A DNA stretch of 64,000 nucleotides from Floricoccus tropicus (GTDB lineage: Bacteria; Bacillota; Bacilli; Lactobacillales; Streptococcaceae), in contig NZ_MKIR01000026.1 of NCBI RefSeq assembly GCF_001832905.1, positions 1-64,000 of the forward strand, read 5' to 3'. The notes below the pieces were generated by a model. That model worked only from the letters and a program-made list of their open reading frames with translations, was not told where the DNA came from and searched no databases. Below, piece after piece: positions 46,986 through 55,554 of the stretch; the stretch's first letter is position 1; each line of letters begins with the position of its first letter. Position numbers and translations under genes: made by a program.

Positions 46986-48308
46986 ATGTTAATCAACCTA
47001 TGGATGAGCTATCTTGAGATTCTCATCGTAATTTTCGCTTTTCTTTTCTTAATATACAAAAAAAATAATTGGAAGCTTAATCTTGCTAATGTTTCAATCT
47101 TACTTGCGCTATTCATTTTCATTTATATAGCTGGTATCCATCCATCAGTTGCTACTTTTTTAGTCGTTTTATTTCTCTTTTTTATTTCAATTTATGAGAG
47201 AATACCGCAAATCTTTTTTACCATATCTATTCCCATCGTCACATCTCAAGCAATTATCAATTGCACCCCAAAATTAGATTTTTGGATTTTCGATGATTCA
47301 ATGCAAGAAAATATCAGAATTCTTCTCATAATTTCAGGTATTTTTGTAATTATTTTCCTTATAAGTTTTTTTGCAAGGGAACTTATAGATACATACCCAA
47401 GCAGTAGGTTTCTTGCCAGTATTGGATGTGTTGGGTTTTTAATCGGCGCATGTATTTACATAAGAGATTTGATTGAGTACTTTCACCTTTACGCAAAATT
47501 TTTCAATACACAAGGCACTTTTTTTGTTGAAATACTATTTACAATTATACTGAGTTTAGCTCTTGTTTTGGTAATTGCCTTTTATGCTTATAAACGAAAT
47601 CAGGAACTCCTATCTGAGAATAAAAGAAAAGATATTGAAAATGAAATATCTACAATCTATGTTGAACAGATTCAAAGACAGTATCAAGACGTTAGGAATT
47701 TTAAGCATGACTATCTGAATATTCTTCTTTCAATGGAACTTTACATGGATGAAGGAAATATGGATAATCTTAAGGAGTATTTTTATAAGGAAATTGTACC
47801 AACCAAAAAGATTGCTGATATAAATAGAATTGGGTTTCAAAATCTTAATAATATACAATCAATGGAAATTAGAGCAATCTTTATTAATAAATTAAGAAAT
47901 GCTAATGATAAAATAAAAATTCATATTGATATACCTGAAATTATTATTCCTCAAAATATTAATAATTCTGTAAATCTAGTTCGAATTATCGGTATTATAC
48001 TTGACAATGCTCTAGAAGAATTAAGTTCTCTTGTTGAAAAAGACAAACCTGGACAATTAAACATTGCTATTTTCCCTCTAGAAAAACGAGCCGTAATTGT
48101 TATTGAAAACTCTATGACTGAAGAAAGAAAAGACATTTTACATATTAATGAGAAGGGTATTTCATCGAAAGGAGAAAATCGAGGGCTTGGACTATATAAT
48201 ATTCAAGGTATTGTTAAATCTTCATCACATATTGATTTAACAACTAGTAGTGAAAATTATAAATTTAGGCAGAAATTATCTGTGAAAGGAGGGGCAATTA
48301 ATGGTTGA
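46986..48308 (+). CDS. AgrC/ComD-type sensor histidine kinase
   Basis: 440 aa. Six or seven membrane helices (residues 1-205), then a coiled segment and an HPK10-type phospho-acceptor, FKHDYLNILLSM (H241), followed by a GHKL ATPase (IIGIILDNALEELSSLV N-box, GENRGLGLYNIQG G-box). This is the class that senses peptide pheromones (AgrC, ComD, BlpH, FsrC). Overlaps the regulator gene by 8 bases. No pheromone precursor or processing transporter is found nearby, so the signal is unknown. Confidence 0.88.
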   Translation: MLINLWMSYLEILIVIFAFLFLIYKKNNWKLNLANVSILLALFIFIYIAGIHPSVATFLVVLFLFFISIYERIPQIFFTISIPIVTSQAIINCTPKLDFWIFDDSMQENIRILLIISGIFVIIFLISFFARELIDTYPSSRFLASIGCVGFLIGACIYIRDLIEYFHLYAKFFNTQGTFFVEILFTIILSLALVLVIAFYAYKRNQELLSENKRKDIENEISTIYVEQIQRQYQDVRNFKHDYLNILLSMELYMDEGNMDNLKEYFYKEIVPTKKIADINRIGFQNLNNIQSMEIRAIFINKLRNANDKIKIHIDIPEIIIPQNINNSVNLVRIIGIILDNALEELSSLVEKDKPGQLNIAIFPLEKRAVIVIENSMTEERKDILHINEKGISSKGENRGLGLYNIQGIVKSSSHIDLTTSSENYKFRQKLSVKGGAING

Positions 48309-49020
48309 TATTATTATATGTGAAGATAACCCTGTTCAAAGAAAATTCATTCAGAACTGCATTGAAAATTATATAATTGAGCAAGATGCTGATGCTTACA
48401 TAAAAGTTTCAACTGATGATCCAGATGAAGTCTTCCAATTTGTCAAAAATAATAATAATTACCCTAAAATATACTTTTTAGATATTAATCTAAATCAAGA
48501 TATCAATGGAATTGAATTAGCTACCAAAATTAGGGATCTTGATACTACTGGTAAAATCATCTTCATCACTACTGAAGGACAAATGCTCCCATTAACGTTT
48601 GAATATATGTTAGAAGCTACCGACTTCATTGAGAAGTCTACTCCGGAAAATATACGTGATCGGATTCAAAAGGTTTTATCCTGTATCTTTAAACGATTAA
48701 ATTCAGTTGAAGAAAAAATGATTGAGATAAAAATTGGTTCTGAGATTAAATTTGTTCCGCTTAAGCAAATTATGTTCTTTGAAACTTCACCTATATCTCA
48801 CAAGTTAATTTTAAATTTAACTAATGACAAAATTGAGTTTTACGGTAAGCTCAAAGACATAACCAACCTGTCGGATGATTTCATAAAAGTTCACTCTTCT
48901 TTTGTGGTTAATAAAAATAGTATTTCAAGTATTGATTATAAAAATTTTGAAATCAACTTCATAAATGACCAAAAATGTTTCGCCTCAAGAAGATTTATTA
49001 AAAATTTAAAGCAAATATAG
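48301..49020 (+). CDS. LytTR-family response regulator
   Basis: 239 aa, AgrA/ComE type: receiver with CEDN acidic pocket and D61 (YFLDINLNQDING), then a LytTR DNA-binding domain (about residues 137-239; FVPLKQIMFFETSPISHKL, HSSFVVNKNSISSID, FASRRFIKNLKQI). Cotranscribed with the kinase. Possible targets include the neighbouring lrgAB, though the LytS partner usual for lrgAB is not what is present here. Confidence 0.9.
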   Translation: MVDIIICEDNPVQRKFIQNCIENYIIEQDADAYIKVSTDDPDEVFQFVKNNNNYPKIYFLDINLNQDINGIELATKIRDLDTTGKIIFITTEGQMLPLTFEYMLEATDFIEKSTPENIRDRIQKVLSCIFKRLNSVEEKMIEIKIGSEIKFVPLKQIMFFETSPISHKLILNLTNDKIEFYGKLKDITNLSDDFIKVHSSFVVNKNSISSIDYKNFEINFINDQKCFASRRFIKNLKQI

Positions 49021-49142
49021 ATTTAAAACATTGTAGTAATTTATGCTGTAGTGTTTTATTGATTTGTAAATATATTAATACATATAGAGTTTTTCTCAAA
49101 ATTAATTTTTCATAAAATATAGATAAGTAACTTTTAAAAAAA

Positions 49143-49185
49143 TAAATTCGAACTCCTAATTATTTTAGAAGTTCGAATTTTTTAT
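49143..49185. terminator. Bidirectional terminator
   Basis: AAATTCGAACT paired with AGTTCGAATTT, T-rich on both strands, between the converging regulator and GlpT-like genes. Confidence 0.88.
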
Positions 49186-50534
49186 TATTTTTTAATTACT
49201 TCTTGTCCACGTAAGTTCCATGTTAATGAGAACAAAGCTGCAGCGATTAGACATGACGCTATGATTGCTGTAAAACCTGCATCCCATCCCATGTTATCTA
49301 CTATTACTCCCATTGCTGCGTTGGCAGCTACTGAACCAAATAAATATCCAAATAGTCCTGTCAATCCTGCTGCTGTTCCGGCAGCTTTTTTAGGTACTGA
49401 GTCTAAAGCTTGTAGTCCGATTAACATTACAGGACCATAAATTAAGAAACCTGTCATAAATAAACCGATATTTACAAACGTCATACTTGGTGCCTTCCAA
49501 TACATAAATACAAAGACACTAACTAGAAGCATAAGACAGAAACCAGCTGGTCCACGACGACCTTTAAACACCTTATCAGAAAACCATCCAGCAAAAATTG
49601 TTCCTGGAATTCCTGCAAGTTCATAAAGTGCATATGAATGAGATGTTGCTGTTAGAGGAAGATTTTTAACCTCAAATAAATATGTTGGTGACCAATTACC
49701 TATTCCATATCTAACAAAATAAACAAAAATATTTGCAAATGAGATTATCCAAATCCATTTATTTTTTAATACATATGTAAATAAAATTTCTTTTACAGTA
49801 AATTCTTCTTCATAAGTCACATGGTCACTATTTGCAAAGTCATTTTTATACTCTTCAATTGCTGGAAGTCCCTGAGACTCCGGTGTATCTCGAATAAGTA
49901 AGTAAGAAACCAAGGCTACCACAAGAGCTGCGAGAGCTGGAAAAATAAAAGCTCCAGTGTAATCTTTCATTCCTGTGAAATGAACACCAATAAAGGTGAT
50001 TCCCGCTGCAGCAAGAGGTGCCATTATTGCCCCACCCACATTATGAGCTGTGTTCCAAACTGATGTCCACATACCACGCTCTGAAATAGAATACCAATGT
50101 GTCAAAATTCTTCCACATGGTGGCCATCCCATTCCACCAAACCATCCAACTAAAAAGAGAAGCACAAACATAGATGTAACCGATTCAGTCGCAGCAGGAA
50201 CAAATCCAAAAATTAAATTAACAATTGCCGTCAAGACCAGTCCTAGAGGTAAAAAGATTCTTGCATTACTCCTGTCAGACAGAATCGCCATGAAAAACTT
50301 ACTAAAACCATATGCAATTGATACAGCTGAGAATGCCCAACCAAGCTGGGCTTTTGTAAATCCTTGTTCAATAAGCTTTGGAATAGCGATTGAAAAATTA
50401 TTTCTAACAAGATAATATCCTGCATAACCAATAAATATACCTATAAATACTTGTAAGCGTAATTTTTTATAAGTAGGATCAACCTTTTCAGCAGAAACTA
50501 ATGCCTTTGCCTTTGGTGGTTTTAAAAAACTCAT
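49185..50534 (-). CDS. GlpT/UhpT-type organophosphate:phosphate antiporter
   Basis: 449-aa major facilitator with 12 helices. The N-terminal FIGYAGYYLVRNNFSIAIP and the central LVGWFGGMGWPPCGRILTHW, then SERGMWTSVWNTAHNVGG, are signatures of the organophosphate:Pi antiporter family (GlpT, UhpT, PgtP). Glycerol-3-phosphate is the most likely substrate; hexose phosphate cannot be excluded. Start after GGAGGAG. A cre-like site in its promoter indicates carbon catabolite control. Confidence 0.9.
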   Translation of the reverse strand: MSFLKPPKAKALVSAEKVDPTYKKLRLQVFIGIFIGYAGYYLVRNNFSIAIPKLIEQGFTKAQLGWAFSAVSIAYGFSKFFMAILSDRSNARIFLPLGLVLTAIVNLIFGFVPAATESVTSMFVLLFLVGWFGGMGWPPCGRILTHWYSISERGMWTSVWNTAHNVGGAIMAPLAAAGITFIGVHFTGMKDYTGAFIFPALAALVVALVSYLLIRDTPESQGLPAIEEYKNDFANSDHVTYEEEFTVKEILFTYVLKNKWIWIISFANIFVYFVRYGIGNWSPTYLFEVKNLPLTATSHSYALYELAGIPGTIFAGWFSDKVFKGRRGPAGFCLMLLVSVFVFMYWKAPSMTFVNIGLFMTGFLIYGPVMLIGLQALDSVPKKAAGTAAGLTGLFGYLFGSVAANAAMGVIVDNMGWDAGFTAIIASCLIAAALFSLTWNLRGQEVIKK

Positions 50535-50562
50535 AATAAACTCCTCCTTTTTCTATAATCAC

Positions 50563-50585
50563 ATTATACTCCGAAAACGCTTACT
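50563..50585 (-). promoter_or_regulatory. Promoter with cre-like site for glpT-like gene
   Basis: CCGAAAACGCTTACT (50571-50585) matches the cre consensus except at its first two fixed bases, and lies immediately upstream of the minus-strand -10 TATAAT (50563-50568). Confidence 0.6.
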
Positions 50586-50651
50586 TTTAAATAGGATTTG
50601 TGAATTTTATATACTTTTTATTAGTATATCCCAATTTTATAAACACTTATA

Positions 50652-50670
50652 TTTGTGAAATATTCACAAA
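50652..50670. promoter_or_regulatory. Rex-like or CRP/FNR-like palindrome upstream of lrgA
   Basis: TTTGTGAAATATTCACAAA is a 19-bp inverted repeat (TTTGTGAA-ATA-TTCACAAA). It resembles the TTGTGAA...TTCACAA Rex site, with one base less in the spacer, and also TGTGA/TCACA. A lone TTTGTGAA half-site occurs near 50596. Confidence 0.55.
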
Positions 50671-50791
50671 ATATTGCATGTTTTATTTACATATTTTTCA
50701 TTAGAACAATTAACAAACCTATATATTATTGAAAATATATTTACAAAGGTCTATTATAAAAATAGTTTATTTTTTAAATAAGGGAGATTTT

Positions 50792-51184
50792 ATGAAAATA
50801 TACTTTCAAATACTTATAATTTTTGCTTTTTCATTTATTGGAGATAGTATTTCAAATGTTTTTAATTTACCAATTCCTGGTAGCATTATTGGTATGATTT
50901 TTCTTTTTCTAGCTCTTCAATTTAAGCTTTTAAAGACTGAGCATATTGATGTAGTTGGGGACTTTTTAATCAATAATATGACCATTTTATTTTTACCAGC
51001 GGGTGTTGGAATTATGGCTAAATGGGGTTTAATTTCAAAATACTGGATTCAAATAGCTTTCATAGTTGTCTTAGCTTTGATAATTAATATTTTTCTCCTC
51101 GGACGTATTGTACAGTTTATAAAGAACAAATATGAAGGAGATTATGTGCCTAAGAATGGTCAAGGAGGTGAAATAAATGATTGA
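50792..51184 (+). CDS. lrgA: CidA/LrgA family holin-like protein
   Basis: 130 aa, four membrane helices, with NLPIPGSIIGMIFLFLALQF and FLINNMTILFLPAGVGIM typical of the LrgA/CidA family that modulates murein hydrolase activity and metabolite export with LrgB. The start is the ATG after AAGGGAGA; a frame extension of 21 codons upstream has no ribosome-binding site. Overlaps lrgB by 8 bases. Confidence 0.9.
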   Translation: MKIYFQILIIFAFSFIGDSISNVFNLPIPGSIIGMIFLFLALQFKLLKTEHIDVVGDFLINNMTILFLPAGVGIMAKWGLISKYWIQIAFIVVLALIINIFLLGRIVQFIKNKYEGDYVPKNGQGGEIND

Positions 51185-51878
51185 TACTATTACTTCGACT
51201 CCGCTTTTTGGAATTACTCTAACTATTTTTGTCTTTATTGTAGCTGTGAGGATAAATGAGTTTAAACCTAGAGCTTGGACAAGTCCACTATTGGTTTCAA
51301 CGATAATTATTATTGCTATTCTTTTAATTTTTAAGATACCTTACAAAAATTACTATAAAGGTGGTTCAATCCTAACTGATCTAATTGGTCCATCTACCGT
51401 GGCACTTGGAATTCCTTTGTATAAAACCTTCCATCTACTAAAACATCATATAAAGTCGATTCTTATCAGTATTGGTGTTGCGGCTATTGTAAATACCAGC
51501 CTAACTGCCATACTTCTTAAGTTATTTGGACTCCCCAAGCTTGCCAGTTTATCTCTTTTTCCAAAATCTGTAACTACTGCTATGGCAATGGGAATTACTG
51601 AAAAAATTCATGGTGTTACTACAATTACTATTGTGGTGGTTGTAGCAACCGGCATACTGACAAGCGCTCTAGGTCTACCTCTTCTTAAACTTTTTAGGAT
51701 TACAGACCCTGTTGCTCAAGGAATAGCTCTTGGTGGAACTGGTCACGCTGTCGGAACAGGAACTGCAATCGAACTCGGTAAAGTTCAAGGTGCTATGGGA
51801 GCTTTAGCCATTGGCATTACTGGTATTATGTATGTAATATTCGTTCCCCTAGCAGCACATTTGATATTAGAATATTAA
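51177..51878 (+). CDS. lrgB: LrgB family membrane protein
   Basis: 233 aa, multiple helices; KYYKGGSILTDLIGPSTVAL-like region, FPKSVTTAMAMGITEK and GGTGHAVGTGTAIELG are the family landmarks. Partner of LrgA. In oral streptococci lrgAB takes part in stress, autolysis and pyruvate uptake. Transcribed with lrgA and closed by a bidirectional terminator. Confidence 0.92.
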   Translation: MIDTITSTPLFGITLTIFVFIVAVRINEFKPRAWTSPLLVSTIIIIAILLIFKIPYKNYYKGGSILTDLIGPSTVALGIPLYKTFHLLKHHIKSILISIGVAAIVNTSLTAILLKLFGLPKLASLSLFPKSVTTAMAMGITEKIHGVTTITIVVVVATGILTSALGLPLLKLFRITDPVAQGIALGGTGHAVGTGTAIELGKVQGAMGALAIGITGIMYVIFVPLAAHLILEY

Positions 51879-51926
51879 AAAAGGTAATAGTGAATGATTC
51901 TAAAAACATTCATTACTACCTTTTTA
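51877..51926. terminator. Bidirectional terminator after lrgB
   Basis: AAAAAGGTAATAGTGAATG pairs with CATTCATTACTACCTTTTT (one mismatch), with A/T runs both ways; serves lrgB and the converging hypothetical gene. Confidence 0.9.
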
Positions 51927-51928
51927 TT

Positions 51929-52387
51929 TTATATTTTTGATTTAGTAATTTTAAATTCTCTAGACTTAACTAACATAGGGATACACTCGGAGAGATATAG
52001 TTCAAAAATATAGTTTTCCTCATCATGTATACATTCCATTACTAAAACATCTCCAAATCCATTATTCATTAGATTATTAAAACTTTTTGTAAATGAAAAA
52101 TCTTTAACATCTTCAAAAAGTACTTCATATTTCGTACTTTTATCATAAGAAAGAAGATTGATTTTTAAATCAATGTACTTTTCCCAATCATTTTTAGCTT
52201 TAGATACTTCGCTTAAAGTCACGTTAACAATCTTTGCATCATGATAGTCCATTTTTGCTAAAATCTCGATGGTATTTTCATCGAAATTGTCCTTATTATT
52301 TATTAAATATTTTTTATATTCTCTGTATTCCTTATCAAGGATAGACTGGCTTGAGTCGTCATCAAAGTATGATTCTAAATATTTCAT
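51929..52387 (-). CDS. Hypothetical protein
   Basis: 152-aa soluble acidic protein, no family I can name with confidence. The segment MDYHDAKIVNVTLS followed by beta-strand-rich sequence recalls small DUF proteins of the immunity-like kind, but this is not strong. Single gene; no toxin gene beside it. Confidence 0.6.
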   Translation of the reverse strand: MKYLESYFDDDSSQSILDKEYREYKKYLINNKDNFDENTIEILAKMDYHDAKIVNVTLSEVSKAKNDWEKYIDLKINLLSYDKSTKYEVLFEDVKDFSFTKSFNNLMNNGFGDVLVMECIHDEENYIFELYLSECIPMLVKSREFKITKSKI

Positions 52388-52522
52388 ATATCCTACCTAT
52401 TTTATTTTAATAATTTAATCTGACATTAGAATAACTAAATTATTTTTGTAAAGCAATACAATTAATAATTATATTTAGTATTCTTGTGTTATAATTATTA
52501 AAATTTATAAGGAGGTTAAAAT

Positions 52523-53602
52523 ATGACTAAAGCAAAAAGATTAAAACAAGGCGATAAGGTTGCTATTGTTAGCCTATCTAGTGGACTACTGGGAGAGGAC
52601 TTCGTCAAGCACAATTTGGAGCTTGGGACAAAGCGACTCAAAGATTTCGGTCTAGAACCTGTTTTTATGCCCAATAGCCTGAAAGGAATCAAGTATCTGA
52701 AAGAACATCCTGAAGCGCGTGCACAAGACTTGAAAGATGCTTTCGCTGACAATTCAATCAAAGGTATAATCTGCGCTATCGGCGGTGATGATACCTATCG
52801 TCTTCTACCTTACTTATTAGAGGACAAAACTTTCATTGAAAATGTCAAAAATCACCCCAAACTTTTCACTGGATACTCTGATACGACAGTCAACCACCTC
52901 ATGTTCCACAACCTAGGATTAACAACCTATTATGGTCCATCATTCATAACTGACCTAGGCGAAATGGCATCGGACATGCTTCCCTACAATAAAGAGTATT
53001 TTCTCAAATATATTGAGGGAAATGGCACTTTAGATACAATAAAATCAAGTCCAATTTGGTATGAAGAAAGAACAGATTTTTCTGAAAGTGCATTGGGAAC
53101 TGATAGAGCTAGCCATCCAGATACAAAAGGATTTGAACTTTTACAAGGAGATGCTGTATTTTCAGGAAAACTTCTTGGTGGATGTCTTGAAAGTTTAGGG
53201 GACGTTTTAGGTGATCAAAGATATCCTGATGAATTCGAAACCTGCGCAAAATACAATCTATTTCCACAAAAGGACTCATGGGAGGGCAAAATACTTTTCA
53301 TTGAAACCTGCGAAGAGAGAATTTCTCCAAAGGAGTTTTCTCAAAACCTAAACTATTTGAAAGAAAATGGAGTTTTTGATGTAATTAACGGCATTATTAT
53401 TGGTAAACCACAAGATGAAGTTTATTATCAAGAATATAAAGATGAACTAATTAAAGTCATTGATAATCCAGACATTCCAATCGTCTACAATGTTAACTTT
53501 GGTCACGCAAATCCACGTTGCGTATTACCTTACGGAATAGAATGTCAAGTTGACTCAGAAAATAATGAAATAAGATTTACTGAAAATGCATTTGCGGAGT
53601 AA
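52523..53602 (+). CDS. LD-carboxypeptidase / MccF-like S66 peptidase
   Basis: 359-aa serine peptidase of family S66, which contains LD-carboxypeptidases of murein recycling and MccF, a microcin C immunity enzyme. Nucleophile in FTGYSDTT (S119), glutamate in LFIETCEER, histidine in NFGHANPR. The GGDD loop (residues 87-90) is also conserved. The Lys/Glu-rich linker and length favour the MccF-like branch; substrate not resolved. Extended -10 TGTTATAAT near 52488, start after AAGGAGG. Confidence 0.85.
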   Translation: MTKAKRLKQGDKVAIVSLSSGLLGEDFVKHNLELGTKRLKDFGLEPVFMPNSLKGIKYLKEHPEARAQDLKDAFADNSIKGIICAIGGDDTYRLLPYLLEDKTFIENVKNHPKLFTGYSDTTVNHLMFHNLGLTTYYGPSFITDLGEMASDMLPYNKEYFLKYIEGNGTLDTIKSSPIWYEERTDFSESALGTDRASHPDTKGFELLQGDAVFSGKLLGGCLESLGDVLGDQRYPDEFETCAKYNLFPQKDSWEGKILFIETCEERISPKEFSQNLNYLKENGVFDVINGIIIGKPQDEVYYQEYKDELIKVIDNPDIPIVYNVNFGHANPRCVLPYGIECQVDSENNEIRFTENAFAE

Positions 53603-53605
53603 TTA

Positions 53606-53643
53606 CTAAAAAAGCCAATCCTAAAATTTAGATTGGCTTTTTA
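53606..53643. terminator. Bidirectional terminator
   Basis: AAAAAGCCAATC pairs with GATTGGCTTTTT; T runs on both strands between the S66 peptidase and the MutS-like gene. Confidence 0.92.
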
Positions 53644-55281
53644 CACTTCCCACTTATGGTTTCTTTCATAATTTTTTATTACTTTTTTAGACATTGAGGT
53701 TATTTCGTCTGGATAATTTAGTGATTCTAGAGTATTAACGGCATTCTTGGTAATAGCACTTCCCTTTTTAATCTTATAGTCAAAAATAATTTTCTTGTTC
53801 TCATATTGACTATCAAAGTGGTAACTATCAATACTTTTACTCATCAGTTCTACTAATTCAACGTCATGGCTGGAAACCATATATATACAATTTTTATCTT
53901 CAAGCCAGTTAAGAATTCCAATTCCTGAGCCAATTCGCTCAATGGTATTAGTTCCTTTGAAAAGCTCATCGATAAAGAAGTATGAAAAATCATTTTGCCC
54001 AAGGGCTTCTAGCATCCGTTTTATAGACTTACTTTCAGATATAAAGTAACTATCTCCCGTCTCAATGCTATCACTAACCCCCATGGAACTCATGACATTC
54101 CCATATGAGATACTTAAATTACTAGCGAAAGCAATGTTAAGGGTTTGGGAAGTAATAAGACTTATGGCAACGGTTCGCAAATAAGTTGACTTACCTGAGG
54201 CATTGTCGCCACTGATAATCATGTTTTTAGAAAAATTAGCATCGTTTGCTACGGCGCCATCAACCAAAGGGTGGTAGAGGTCAGTCCCTAGAACAGCTTT
54301 TTCACTGACAAATTGCGGTTGGCAATAATAAGCAAGGGTATTCTCATAATGAGCAAGAGAAATTGCAGCCTCAAGCTTAGACATAATATCTATAATCAAC
54401 TGCGCATCACTTGCGTTCGCATGAACCTTATTAGGAATGTAACTAGCCGCAATATTTGGAAGCATAAACATTATATTGATGTATTCAAAAAGAATATCGG
54501 TTTCTGAAATCCCTCCTTTATCTCGGAAGAAAAATCCTAATCTAGATACAATATTGAAATTTTTGTTCGCTTTTGCTAACTCATCTTTTCCTGGAAAATT
54601 ATATTTAGTTAACTTCCTGGCAATGTATATTGACTTAACTAAATATTCAAGGCTATCCATATTGTTCTTTCTTGTATATTGAGTTGTGAAATAAACAATA
54701 ATATTGATTGAAATACTGAAAAGTAAAAGAGATAACCCTAATGTTGAATTAAAAAGCGCAATAACCAAACATATAATGGGGAATATGCCTAAACAAAGAT
54801 ATAGAATATAATTTTCTTTTTTTGTGGCTTTTGATACAACAAAACTTGAAGCATTATTGTAATTTGACTTACCAAGTTTCGAAAATAGAAGCTGTAACTC
54901 TACTCTCTCTTCAGGGTTACTTACAACATATTCTTTCATATCTTCAAATTTATTATCAAATTTTTTGTTAATCAATCGCATTTTTGAAAAAAGAAATTCA
55001 GCTCCAAGACTAGAGGTTGAAATATCAATTTTGCGAAATAAATCTTGTAAGTCAAGGTCAGACCACGTTTGGTCATCAACAAGATAATTATAAGATTTGC
55101 TTTCTTTATTTACTTGAAAACTTTCATAAAGACTACTATCACTATCACGCGCCTTACGTCTCCTTGTATTATGATTCCATTCATAGCGAAGCCTCTTACG
55201 AGTTCGATAGTCGCTGATAAAATCTGAAACTAAAATTATTACAGTCATTAGAGCAACAAGTATCAAAATAATTTTTATCAT
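53641..55281 (-). CDS. Membrane-bound MutS-like ATPase
   Basis: 546 aa. N-terminal helix (residues 3-22) and two more helices at about 158-176 and 182-200. A helical lever region like MutS domain III follows, then a MutS-type ATPase: Walker A GDNASGKST (358-366), SIETGDSYFISESKSIKR, Walker B FFIDELFKGTNTIER and SSHDVEL. It lacks the mismatch-recognition domain I and the Smr nuclease of MutS2. Family members of this membrane type have no settled function. Confidence 0.85.
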   Translation of the reverse strand: MIKIILILVALMTVIILVSDFISDYRTRKRLRYEWNHNTRRRKARDSDSSLYESFQVNKESKSYNYLVDDQTWSDLDLQDLFRKIDISTSSLGAEFLFSKMRLINKKFDNKFEDMKEYVVSNPEERVELQLLFSKLGKSNYNNASSFVVSKATKKENYILYLCLGIFPIICLVIALFNSTLGLSLLLFSISINIIVYFTTQYTRKNNMDSLEYLVKSIYIARKLTKYNFPGKDELAKANKNFNIVSRLGFFFRDKGGISETDILFEYINIMFMLPNIAASYIPNKVHANASDAQLIIDIMSKLEAAISLAHYENTLAYYCQPQFVSEKAVLGTDLYHPLVDGAVANDANFSKNMIISGDNASGKSTYLRTVAISLITSQTLNIAFASNLSISYGNVMSSMGVSDSIETGDSYFISESKSIKRMLEALGQNDFSYFFIDELFKGTNTIERIGSGIGILNWLEDKNCIYMVSSHDVELVELMSKSIDSYHFDSQYENKKIIFDYKIKKGSAITKNAVNTLESLNYPDEITSMSKKVIKNYERNHKWEV

Positions 55282-55391
55282 ATAAACTCCTTCTTATATT
55301 TCGAGTTATTAAACAAAAAAATAAATTCAAAATAATTGTATATATCTTAATTCAAATTATACACTCAATATCTTTGCTGTCAATGCAAGAC
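55282..55391. other. Upstream region of the MutS-like gene
   Basis: AT-rich gap with no clear gene; its left part must hold the MutS-like promoter (no confident hexamer pair seen), and it ends where repeat copy 1 starts. Confidence 0.4.
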
Positions 55392-55554
55392 AAAAAAGCC
55401 AGGCCTTCGCCTGACTTGATTGTATTTTGTAGGAATTTTTTTATTAAGGAGTTTTGTATTTATGAAAAAAGTTTTTAAGATAGGTTTATCACTTATCTAT
55501 GTATTAATAATAAACTTTTTTTAACATCAGCACATCATACTTTAGGACTATTTA
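55392..55554. repeat. 163-bp terminator-bearing repeat, copy 1
   Basis: Begins AAAAAAGCCAGGC and ends TTTAGGACTATTTA. The left end is a hairpin with a T run on the minus strand. The right part contains AAAAAAGTTT / AAACTTTTTTT arms around GATAGGTTTATCACTTATC. Contains a 20-codon open frame (55462-55524). Lies at the 3' end of the FabK-like gene, whose last codons fall inside it. Confidence 0.88.
55462..55524 (+). other. Short open frame inside repeat copy 1
   Basis: Twenty codons starting MKKVFKIGLSLIY, hydrophobic, with AAGGAG ten bases upstream. The same position in copies 2 and 3 stops after five codons because of single-base changes, so coding is doubtful and the sequence is more likely one arm of a hairpin. 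Confidence 0.25.

Noticed and set aside
51929-52387. Immunity protein of a polymorphic toxin system
   Set aside because: No toxin, LXG or secretion gene nearby and the family could not be recognised.
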